From CAYILR01 sp964364175 (GTDB taxonomy: Bacteria > Bdellovibrionota > UBA1018), in NCBI GenBank assembly GCA_964364175.1, contig CAYILR010000034.1, positions 1 through 48,534 of the forward strand: a DNA stretch of 48,534 nucleotides. The letters run 5' to 3'. How positions within the stretch are numbered: position 1 is the first letter of the stretch; each line of letters starts with the position of its first letter. The notes under the pieces were generated by a model. It searched no databases. It saw only the letters and a program-made list of their open reading frames with translations, and was not told where the DNA came from. Shown in pieces: positions 41,461 through 48,534 of this stretch. The position numbers and the translations under genes were made by a program.

Positions 41461-42123
41461 ATGACAATTCAAAAGCTCAAATCTGTAAAATTCAATGCTA
41501 ACGAATCCGGTTTCACCCTAGTCGAACTCATGATCGTCGTCGCCATCATCGGCATCTTAGCCGCTGTCGCGATTCCGAACTACAACAAATACACAGCGCG
41601 GGCACGGCAGAGTGAAGCTAAAATTGCTTTGGGTGGGGTTTACTCGAATTTGAAATCCTTTGCGGCTGAGAAACAGTCGTTTACGGGATGCCTTAAAGAA
41701 GCTGGGTATGAGCCTCAAGGTAACAAGAGATATTACATTGTAGGTTTTTCCTCAGCTGGTAGTGCTGGAAATGGAAAATGCGGCCCCACGGGAGATAAAC
41801 CTTGTCTTGAATACAATTGGGATACTGGCACTGCAGTCACTTGTACATCCGGAGCACTTGCGTTTGCACCCGCTTCTTCTACCTACAGCAATGCCTTTCC
41901 AGCGATGATCAAGGTAGGGAATGGAGGAGGGGCAACCGATGCAGATCTGGTGAATGCTACTGCTGGAGTCGGTATAGATAATCTCTTGTCGCAAGCTCTA
42001 TTTACTGCAGGAGCTGGTGGCAACGTCTACTCGACCAATGTTGGTGGTAATTCAACCAAGATGGATTTGTGGAAAATCGACCAAGATAAGAACATCGTTC
42101 AGGTCAATGACGGACTGAAATAG
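41461..42123 (+). CDS. pilA: Type IV pilin PilA (major pilin candidate)
   Basis: Pilin with the leader MTIQKLKSVKFNANESG cut before FTLVELMIVVAIIG (Gly-1/Phe+1, Glu+5). The mature pilin has 203 residues. The N-terminal helix is followed by a globular part with five cysteines (CLKEAGY, KCGPTGD, CLEYN, TCTSG). Start at the ATG at 41461; no Shine-Dalgarno is present, and the only upstream possibilities run into the promoter. It is the only pilus gene on the plus strand. Its stop is 2 bp from the stop of the convergent pilR-like gene. Confidence 0.93.
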   Translation: MTIQKLKSVKFNANESGFTLVELMIVVAIIGILAAVAIPNYNKYTARARQSEAKIALGGVYSNLKSFAAEKQSFTGCLKEAGYEPQGNKRYYIVGFSSAGSAGNGKCGPTGDKPCLEYNWDTGTAVTCTSGALAFAPASSTYSNAFPAMIKVGNGGGATDADLVNATAGVGIDNLLSQALFTAGAGGNVYSTNVGGNSTKMDLWKIDQDKNIVQVNDGLK

Positions 42124-42125
42124 AT

Positions 42126-43136
42126 CTACTCCTCACCCGAATCCAGCCCCAGCTTTTCCATCCGATAGCGGAAGCTCCTGAAGGTCAAACCCAGCAAGCT
42201 TGCAGCTTTTTTGCGCACCCCTTTTGTGTGTTCGAGCGCACCTAGAAGATAGGATTTCTCGATCTCAGCGAGAATTTTTTCTAAATCGATTTTACCTTTC
42301 GAAAAATCAGGACTTGAGGAGGGCTGAGCCGCGCTTTTGGCCGGGAGCACGATTGCACTTTTCACGATGAAATCCTGGATCACGGGAGGCAACCCCAGCA
42401 TTCCCAGTTTTTTGCCTGTCTCCAACGTCACCATCCGCTCGATGCTATTCTCCAGCTCACGAACATTGCCTGGCCAACCGTATGACTCCAAAACAGCCAA
42501 AGTTGCATCTTCGAAAGCAGAAACTTCCTTGCCCTGTTTTTTTGCGAATTTCTTCAGGAAAGCCTCTGCCAATACTTTTACATCCCCTTCTCTTTCTCGG
42601 AGAGGAGGAGTGCGAATCATAATCACGTTCAATCGATAATAAAGATCTTCTCGAAATCCGCCTTTTTTCACCGAAGCTTCGAGATCCCGATTGGTCGCTG
42701 CTAGGACCCGAACATTGATGCGAATATCGTCGTTTCCGCCCACGCGCCGAATCACGCGTTCCTGCAATGCTCGAAGCAATTTGACCTGCATTGACAGAGG
42801 AAGCTCACCGATCTCATCCAAAAAAAGCGTCCCACCGTTGGCCGTTTCAAAAAGTCCCATTTTTTCGGACACAGCACCGGTAAAACTCCCGCGCTTGTGA
42901 CCAAACATTTCGCTCTCAATGAGATTTTCTGGAATCGCACCGCAGTTGATGGCTACAAAAGGTCCTGTTCCCAGATCACTGTTGTCGTGAATCATTCGAG
43001 CAACTAACTCCTTGCCCGTCCCACTCTCTCCGACAATCAAGATGCTGCTCTTGGAAGGAGCCACCTTCAAAATCATTTTCATCATGTCGGAGATCTGCTT
43101 GGACTCCCCGAGAATGCGCTTCAAGCCGCTACTCAA
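42126..43136 (-). CDS. pilR: PilR-like sigma54 activator without a receiver domain
   Basis: A 336-residue AAA+ sigma54 activator. Walker A GESGTGKE (36-43), GSFTGA loop (83-88), Walker B GGTLFLDEIGE, the GWPGNVRELENSIERMV segment, and a Fis-type helix-turn-helix (KKAASLLGLTFRSFRYRMEKLGL) ending it. The C-terminal HTH resembles that of PilR. The response-regulator receiver is missing: the start TTG overlaps the pilC stop (TTGA), leaving no room. No PilS histidine kinase is in the window. How it is regulated is not visible. Confidence 0.85.
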   Translation of the reverse strand: MSSGLKRILGESKQISDMMKMILKVAPSKSSILIVGESGTGKELVARMIHDNSDLGTGPFVAINCGAIPENLIESEMFGHKRGSFTGAVSEKMGLFETANGGTLFLDEIGELPLSMQVKLLRALQERVIRRVGGNDDIRINVRVLAATNRDLEASVKKGGFREDLYYRLNVIMIRTPPLREREGDVKVLAEAFLKKFAKKQGKEVSAFEDATLAVLESYGWPGNVRELENSIERMVTLETGKKLGMLGLPPVIQDFIVKSAIVLPAKSAAQPSSSPDFSKGKIDLEKILAEIEKSYLLGALEHTKGVRKKAASLLGLTFRSFRYRMEKLGLDSGEE

Positions 43137-44353
43137 TCGCCCCCCGCGCCGCCGGCCAGTTTGAAGATCGGCATGTACATCGCGATCATCAGGCCACCGA
43201 CCATTCCTCCTAGGCCCACCAGAATCAGAGGCTCAATTAGCTTCGACAATCCGCCAGTCAAAGTCTCGACTTCTGCCTCGTAATAATCCGCCACTTTCTC
43301 CAGCATTTTATCCAGATTTCCTGTGGATTCTCCCACAACGATCATTTGAACAGCCATTCTGGGAAAAACTCCCAGCTTGTTCACGACACTGCCCAGAGTT
43401 TTTCCGGCCTCAACTTCGGAGCGGATTTTTCCTACTGCATCTTCGAGCACACGGTTGTCAATCGTCGCCTTACAGATGTCGATGGCATCGATCAAGGTCA
43501 CACCCGATGCCAACAAAGTTTGCATCGTTCGAGAAAATCGCGCGACACCCGCTTTTTGCATCATCGTACCAAACATCGGGATTTGAAAAAGAGTACGATC
43601 AATGACTGCACGACCTTCTTCGGATTTTACGTATTGCCGAACCACATAAAACACCGTGACTGTACCACCGACAATGTACCAAACATTGCTCACCATGCCG
43701 TTGGATAGGTTGATCACAAATTGGGTGACAGCTGGGAGCTCCTGCCCATTGGATTCGAGGAGTTCCTTGAATTTCGGGATCACGAAAATCATGAGCGCAA
43801 AAACTACCCCAATTCCGATGCTGATCACCAGTACAGGATAAATCATCGCACTCTTCAGCATTTTTTGAATCCGATCGCTGTCTTCCATGTATCGTGTTAG
43901 CCTTTTGAGCATGGAATCCATGGATCCCGAAGATTCACCCGCGCGAATCAATGAAGTGTAAAGTTTTGGAAAGGTCTGCGGAAACCCGGCCAGTGCCTCC
44001 CAAAAAAAAGAACCCCCAGAAACTTTTTCTTTCACGCTATCCAGAATCGGTTTGAGTTTTTTGTCCTCAGTTTGCTCAGACAAAATTTCGAGAGCCTGAA
44101 CCAATGGAATTCCTGCTCCCACCAAGACTTGTAACTGTCGAGTAAATGCAACCAAGACCTCGAGGGGAACTGATTGAAAATTCTTTTGAAAAAAAGCCTG
44201 AAGACCTGTCGCTGCGCCAGCACGACTCACTCGGATCGGTCGTACACCCATGCCCCGGAGTGCCATGCGCAGTTCTCCCTCGCCGGGCACGTCCAGTTTG
44301 CCACTCACTTTTTTTCCGGCTCGATCGACTCCTTCATAATCAAACTGTGCCAA
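43133..44353 (-). CDS. pilC: Type IV pilus platform protein PilC
   Basis: PilC is the inner-membrane platform of the motor. The 406-residue protein has two GspF-type domains (about 70-190 and 270-390) with several membrane spans. LVAFTRQLQVLVGAGIPLVQALEILSEQ and RFSRTMQTLLASGVTLIDAIDI are typical of both halves. Start TTG, 9 nt after AAGGAG; spacing of 13 bp to pilT. Its stop overlaps the pilR start. Confidence 0.96.
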   Translation of the reverse strand: MAQFDYEGVDRAGKKVSGKLDVPGEGELRMALRGMGVRPIRVSRAGAATGLQAFFQKNFQSVPLEVLVAFTRQLQVLVGAGIPLVQALEILSEQTEDKKLKPILDSVKEKVSGGSFFWEALAGFPQTFPKLYTSLIRAGESSGSMDSMLKRLTRYMEDSDRIQKMLKSAMIYPVLVISIGIGVVFALMIFVIPKFKELLESNGQELPAVTQFVINLSNGMVSNVWYIVGGTVTVFYVVRQYVKSEEGRAVIDRTLFQIPMFGTMMQKAGVARFSRTMQTLLASGVTLIDAIDICKATIDNRVLEDAVGKIRSEVEAGKTLGSVVNKLGVFPRMAVQMIVVGESTGNLDKMLEKVADYYEAEVETLTGGLSKLIEPLILVGLGGMVGGLMIAMYMPIFKLAGGAGGD

Positions 44354-44366
44354 TGACTATCTCTCC

Positions 44367-45452
44367 TTAACCCTGCGCCTCGCCCACTGCGCCCAACATC
44401 TTGGCCATTTCCTCCGGCATCGTGCTATAAGCCTGCGCATCCGCTTTTGAAATCGAACCCGCACGAACCAGCGTCATGAGACTTTGATTCATCGTCATCA
44501 TCCCGCTCTCACCCTGGCCCGATTGCATCGAGGAATAAATTTGGTGAATTTTGTCTTCACGAATTAGGTTCCTGATTGCCATCGAGGGAATCATGATTTC
44601 GCAGGCCAACTCACGCCCGCTTCCATCAATCCGCGGGATGAGCTGCTGCGAGACGATGGTTTGAAGTGAAAAAGCCAGGACCTGCCGAACTTGCGCTTGT
44701 CGATGAGGCTCAAAAGAATTGATCACGCGGTTGATCGCTTGAACCGCGCTATTCGTGTGCAAGGTCGCGAAAACCAAGTGCCCCGTCTCGGCCAAAGTCA
44801 GTGCCATCTCGATCGTCTCAGGATCTCGCAACTCTCCGACCAGACAATAGTCCGGATCTTGTCGAAGGAGTCGTCTCATAGCACTCGCAAAAGTCTTTGT
44901 ATCCACGCCGACTTCGCGTTGGTTCACGATGCAGTTTTTATGCGGGTGAACGAATTCGATCGGGTCTTCGATCGTGATAATGTGTGCGTATTCTTCTCGG
45001 TTCAAAATATCGATGAGCGAAGCGAGCGTCGTTGTCTTACCGCTACCGGTCGCTCCCGTGACCAGAATCAAACCGTTGGGCTTGCGAATGACTTTTTTCA
45101 AAACAGGTGGGGCCTTGAGTTGATCAAAATCTGGAATCTGCAAGGGAATGCGGCGAAATACACAAGCAACTCCCCCGCGTTGATAAAAAATATTTCCCCG
45201 GAATCGAGAAACGTCTTTGATGCCAAAAGAAAAATCGAGCTCTAAATTTTTTTCAAATTCTGCTTTTTGTGCATCCGTCAAAATTGCGTAAGAAATTTCC
45301 TTGGTATCCTGCGGCGTCATTGGATCCATTTTGACTTTGACCATTTTTCCCTGAATTCTGAATTCAGGTGGAATGCCTACCGAAATGTGCAAATCGGACG
45401 CATCCTGATCCACCATCGTTTTCAAAAGTGCAGGCAATCCGATTTTAGCCAT
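44367..45452 (-). CDS. pilT: Twitching motility retraction ATPase PilT
   Basis: PilT powers pilus disassembly. The 361-residue protein has Walker A GATGSGKT (133-140), the Asp box ITIEDPIEFVH, Walker B LVGELRDPET, the His box TGHLVFATLHTN, and the AIRNLIRE motif at the C-terminus that is essential for retraction. AGGAGA lies 8 nt before the ATG. It is 21 bp from pilB. Confidence 0.97.
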   Translation of the reverse strand: MAKIGLPALLKTMVDQDASDLHISVGIPPEFRIQGKMVKVKMDPMTPQDTKEISYAILTDAQKAEFEKNLELDFSFGIKDVSRFRGNIFYQRGGVACVFRRIPLQIPDFDQLKAPPVLKKVIRKPNGLILVTGATGSGKTTTLASLIDILNREEYAHIITIEDPIEFVHPHKNCIVNQREVGVDTKTFASAMRRLLRQDPDYCLVGELRDPETIEMALTLAETGHLVFATLHTNSAVQAINRVINSFEPHRQAQVRQVLAFSLQTIVSQQLIPRIDGSGRELACEIMIPSMAIRNLIREDKIHQIYSSMQSGQGESGMMTMNQSLMTLVRAGSISKADAQAYSTMPEEMAKMLGAVGEAQG

Positions 45453-45473
45453 CTTGACGTTCTCCTGAGCCTT

Positions 45474-47174
45474 TTATTCCGAAGTTGAAGACAGCGCCTC
45501 TTCCAAAGACGTTTGCCCTTCCATCACTTTGACCAGAGCGGATGCCCTGAGCGTTTGCATTCCCTCCGCAACCGCAGTCTTCTTAATCTGCAAAATCGTG
45601 TCTCCCCGCAAAACTGCTTCTTTCAGCGCTGGAGAGAAATCCATCACTTCGTAAATCGCGACTCGTCCTTTGTAGCCGGTCTTATTGCAAAGTCCGCAGC
45701 CTCGGCCTTTCATGGCTTTGAACGCAGCGATTCTCTCGGGTGAAAATCCCAGCTTCACCAGATGCTCGGGCGGGATTTTTTCTGGCTCCGCACATTTAGG
45801 GCAAATCCTTCGGACTAGTCGTTGTGCAATGACGGTGTTAAGTGAAGCCACCACCAGGAACGGCTCGATCCCCATGTTCACTAATCGAGTAATCGTACTG
45901 GGCGCATCATTCGTGTGCAGAGTAGAGAGAACCAAGTGTCCAGTCAGCGCAGCTTGCACAGCGACTTCGCCTGTTTCGTAATCCCGAATCTCCCCCACCA
46001 GAATGATGTCCGGGTCTTGCCTGAGGAGTGCACGAAGGACGCTGGCGAATGTCAGCCCGATTTCCTTGTTCACCTGGACCTGATTAACTCCGTCGAGATT
46101 GTACTCGACGGGATCTTCTGCGGTAGAAATATTATCGGTGACTTTGTTCAGCTCCCAAAGTGCAGAATAAAGCGTAGTCGTTTTACCGCTACCCGTGGGG
46201 CCTGTCACCAAGACCATCCCGGTGGGTGCGTAAATTCCTTTTTTAAATATTTCAAGTTGATTTGGTTCGAATCCCAGCTTCGCCATATCGAGCTGGAGGT
46301 TCCCTTTGCTCAGAAGACGCAAAACCACTTTCTCACCGAACAGAGTCGGCATCGAGTTCACCCGAAAATCAATCTCCGTGTTGCCGGCTTTGAGCTTGAT
46401 CCGACCGTCCTGGGGAATTCTGGATTCGGCGATGTCCATTCGAGACATGATCTTCAAACGTGCGACAACCGCACGCCGCATCTCGATGGGGACATCTGCC
46501 ACTTCGATCAGTACTCCATCCACCCGCATTCGCACGCGAAATCTGCGCTCGTAGGGCTCCACATGAATATCGCTGGCTCCTCGACGCATGGATTCCGAAA
46601 GAACCCCGTTCACTAGCTTGATCACAGGAGCATCGGCAGTCGCATCACCTTCTTCGATATCATGGACTTGCACCAACTCAAGGCCTGCAGTAGCACCCTC
46701 GTCCTGAATTGCCTTAATGTCTTTTTTCATCCCCTCCATCGTCGAAGCGATCGACATGGAGTAGTACTTCTGCATCGCTGCATCGAATGCGGAGTACGAA
46801 GTCAGCACAGCCTCTACGTTGAGACTGGTATGGAATTTGATCGATTGCAAACCGGCTAGCAACGCAGGATCGCAGATTGCAACGACCAGAGTCCCTTTGT
46901 TGGATTGGATCGGAATTGCCTGAGTTTTCTTGGCAAGGTCAGCGGGGACCAGTTTCACCACTTCAGGCTGAACTTCGAACTTAGCCAGGTTGATGCTGGG
47001 AAGGCCAAATTTTTGAGCCAAATAATAAACCAGCTTGGCTTCGGTGATGTAATTTTTCTCGAGAAAAAATCGAACTGGGTCCTTGCCCGTTTTGGCTGCA
47101 GTAACGCCCTCGTTGTAATAATTCTGTGAAATGACTTTATCCTTGAGAAGGATATCCGCCAGCTGCTGAGACAT
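45474..47174 (-). CDS. pilB: Pilus extension ATPase PilB
   Basis: PilB powers pilus assembly. The 566-residue protein has an N-terminal T2SSE_N-type domain (1-150) and the ATPase domain. The Walker A is GPTGSGKT (325-332), with an Asp box STAEDPVEYN, Walker B IILVGEIRDYET and the His box TGHLVLSTLHTNDA. A tetracysteine (CPKC, CGLC) binds zinc at the C-terminus. AAGGAG is 4 nt before the ATG. It is the first gene of the long minus-strand run; the leader has a hairpin and an upstream promoter. Confidence 0.97.
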   Translation of the reverse strand: MSQQLADILLKDKVISQNYYNEGVTAAKTGKDPVRFFLEKNYITEAKLVYYLAQKFGLPSINLAKFEVQPEVVKLVPADLAKKTQAIPIQSNKGTLVVAICDPALLAGLQSIKFHTSLNVEAVLTSYSAFDAAMQKYYSMSIASTMEGMKKDIKAIQDEGATAGLELVQVHDIEEGDATADAPVIKLVNGVLSESMRRGASDIHVEPYERRFRVRMRVDGVLIEVADVPIEMRRAVVARLKIMSRMDIAESRIPQDGRIKLKAGNTEIDFRVNSMPTLFGEKVVLRLLSKGNLQLDMAKLGFEPNQLEIFKKGIYAPTGMVLVTGPTGSGKTTTLYSALWELNKVTDNISTAEDPVEYNLDGVNQVQVNKEIGLTFASVLRALLRQDPDIILVGEIRDYETGEVAVQAALTGHLVLSTLHTNDAPSTITRLVNMGIEPFLVVASLNTVIAQRLVRRICPKCAEPEKIPPEHLVKLGFSPERIAAFKAMKGRGCGLCNKTGYKGRVAIYEVMDFSPALKEAVLRGDTILQIKKTAVAEGMQTLRASALVKVMEGQTSLEEALSSTSE

Positions 47175-47193
47175 GCCACTCCTTAGCGACTAG

Positions 47194-47212
47194 AATCCCC
47201 ATCCTGGGGATT
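47194..47212 (-). promoter_or_regulatory. Hairpin in the pilB leader
   Basis: AATCCCC pairs with GGGGATT over a 5-nt loop. In the pilB transcript it ends about 10 nt before the AAGGAG ribosome-binding site. A T-run follows on the plus strand only, so it could end plus-strand (antisense) transcription. Confidence 0.45.
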
Positions 47213-47245
47213 TTTTCGTTTAATTCTAAAATACGATCTATTTAA

Positions 47246-47274
47246 ATTTTCACGCGGGTGACGTTTTTTGTCAA
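47246..47274 (-). promoter_or_regulatory. Candidate promoter of pilB
   Basis: A perfect -35 TTGACA and GAAAAT (4/6) are 17 bp apart, giving a leader of about 65 nt. The -35 lies within one half of the TGTCAAT dyad. Confidence 0.45.
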
Positions 47275-47290
47275 TGTTGGAAAATTGACA
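47269..47290. promoter_or_regulatory. Inverted repeat between pilB and the ATPase gene
   Basis: TGTCAAT and ATTGACA are perfect inverted copies with 8 bp between them. Each half contains a TTGACA facing outward, so a protein bound here could cover the -35 of pilB and any promoter of the ATPase gene. Confidence 0.4.
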
Positions 47291-47384
47291 GCCTATAGAT
47301 CATTGATGAGAGAGGGCCTTTTGGATATGCAGCGAAATGTTTTGATTCTTTTTAAGAAGTAGATCAAACTGAATTCAGTCCTCT

Positions 47385-48503
47385 ATGCTTCAAAATCATC
47401 ATCTTACAGCAAGAAAAAAGGAGATCACATTTCTCAAAAGTGTTGAGTCTAGCCCAAAATCTGAATTCATCGCTATCTATGGACGCCGCAGGATCGGTAA
47501 AACCTATTTGATCCGCGAGTATTTTAAAAATCACCCCTTTTTCTTTGAGTTTACTGGCACCAAAGATCTCCCTACTCAAACCCAAATCAAGAGCTTTTTC
47601 AGAGAGATGGATCGCACCTTCAAAATAGGATCAGACTTGCCTCACCCTCCAGCCAACTGGAACGAGGCGTTGAATTTGTTACAAAATCTGATTGAAAAAA
47701 AATCTGCAAACAAAAAATCTGCCAAAAAAATCATTTTTTTTGACGAACTACCCTGGCTAGCCTCAAGAAAATCTGGGTTTCTTGAAGCACTCGACTACTT
47801 TTGGAACTCATTTCTCTCGAAAAGAAAGGATGTCATCCTCATCGTATGTGGATCAGCTGCCCATTGGATGATCTCAGAGATCATTAACAGCAAGGGAGGT
47901 CTGCACAATCGAATCACACGCGGGCCACTCGCCATGTTGCCGTTTACGCTGGCAGAAACACGAGAATTTCTACAGGCCAAGGCAATTGATCTCAACCCAG
48001 AAACGATTGCAGAAATCTATATGGCCACAGGTGGCGTCGCTTACTACCTGGAGCACGTTCAGCGCGGTCAGTCCGCCGCCCAATTCATCAACCAGAGCTT
48101 TTTCTCTGAAACGGGTGAGCTCCGCACGGAGTTTGACCGTCTTTTTCAGTCTTTGTTTGATCACTCAGAAACTCACATCCATCTTATAAAACATCTCGCG
48201 AACCACCCATCAGGACTTTCTTATTTAGAAATAGCAGAAAAATTAAAAACCCAGACAGGAGGAACTTTTAGCAAAATGCTGACTGAATTGGAAAAATCTG
48301 GTTTTATCCAATTCACCCCGCCCATAGGAAAAAAAAAGAAGGGTGGCATTTATCATTTAGTGGATGAATACAGCCTTTTTTATCTCACCTGGGTGGAATC
48401 CTTGGGAAGGACCTTTCAGGACAACACCTACTGGCAAAAACAAATCGGAAAGCCGCGCTATTATCATTGGGTGGGACATGCTGGCCGATTGCAGCTGAGT
48501 TGA
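47385..48503 (+). pseudogene. AAA ATPase (ATPase_2/DUF234-type), 3' end cut by an IS-like element
   Basis: P-loop ATPase with Walker A GRRRIGKTYLIREYF (about 32-38), Walker B IIFFDELPW and a sensor region IVCGSAAHWM. A winged-helix follows (LSYLEIAEKLKTQTGGTFSKMLTELEKSGFI) and then the start of DUF234 (YSLFYLTWVES). At YYHWVGHA the family continues with Phe-Glu into a nuclease-like domain, but here the sequence changes abruptly to a few unrelated codons and a stop at 48503. The body therefore lacks about 100 residues. The change coincides with the putative end of an IS21-like element. Function of intact relatives is not established. Confidence 0.65.
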
Positions 48504-48534
48504 CCCACCCGTTTGCAAGGAACTGACCCAGGCG
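48482..48534 (+). mobile_element. Putative IS21-like element terminus
   Basis: The sequence starts TGGCCGATTGCAGC and contains TTGACCCA (48500-48507) and CTGACCCA (48523-48530) 23 bp apart. A TG end and repeated GACCCA boxes near the tip fit IS21-family ends, where several copies bind the transposase. The ATPase reading frame breaks at the same base. The rest of the element is outside the window, so the family is an inference. Confidence 0.45.

Noticed and set aside
1..48534. CRISPR arrays and rRNA/tRNA genes
   Set aside because: No regularly spaced direct repeats and no rRNA or tRNA-like segments were seen on either strand.

Overview
The window (about 48.5 kb, moderate GC) looks like a chromosomal segment of a Gram-negative, didermic bacterium of the Bdellovibrionota/Myxococcota ('delta') type. 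Three things point there: a type IV pilus locus in almost exactly the gene order known from Myxococcus xanthus (pilB-T-C-R-A-G-H-I-D-x-M-N-O-P-Q), many outer-membrane and lipoprotein genes, and an HNH-endonuclease gene of a kind I associate with Bdellovibrionota. The taxon is inferred from gene order and protein character; no database search was made.

Layout. 1-7 kb: a secreted HEMMH metallopeptidase-like protein, a GH26 beta-mannanase-like glycosidase, a DUF4143 AAA ATPase behind a two-dyad operator, a DUF502 membrane protein, a DUF2461 protein and a SAM methyltransferase. 7-12.3 kb (minus strand): pal, a DUF4398 lipoprotein, a CpoB/YbgF-like lipoprotein, a tiny palindromic ORF, tsaD, rsmA and a FadL-like outer-membrane protein, closely spaced as one operon. 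12.4-16.5 kb (plus): a single-stranded-DNA-binding protein, a secreted transglutaminase-like protein, then a structured leader followed by a FlgT-C-like protein coupled to an HD-GYP protein. 16.5-18.7 kb: an AT-rich accessory island with a decayed beta-lactamase-family gene, an HNH endonuclease gene and a 134-bp palindrome.

18.7-47.2 kb is almost entirely minus-strand. It runs from pilB through the pilus genes into a TPR gene, efp, accB, accC, another TPR gene, tamB, an Omp85 (TamA/BamA-like) gene, a beta-propeller-like secreted protein and alaS. Many junctions are 4-bp start/stop overlaps. Only pilA is inverted, with its own sigma70-type promoter. The window ends with a DUF234-type ATPase gene cut by what looks like the terminus of an IS21-like element that continues past the edge.

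How the genes fit together: PilB and PilT (motors), PilC (platform), PilM/N/O/P (alignment complex), PilQ (secretin), PilD (prepilin peptidase) and PilA (pilin) form a complete type IVa pilus machine. PilG/H/I add the myxobacterial ABC-type accessory module. The pilus regulator is reduced: no PilS kinase is present and the PilR-like protein has no receiver domain. HD-GYP, Omp85/TamB and Tol-Pal-type genes supply c-di-GMP signalling and envelope assembly.

The most unusual feature is at 10.25-10.42 kb. A gapless 177-bp inverted repeat carries, on both strands, a Shine-Dalgarno, an ATG and a 56-57-codon ORF. The minus-strand copy sits between cpoB and tsaD and overlaps the tsaD start by GTGA. 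No rRNA or tRNA gene and no CRISPR array was seen.
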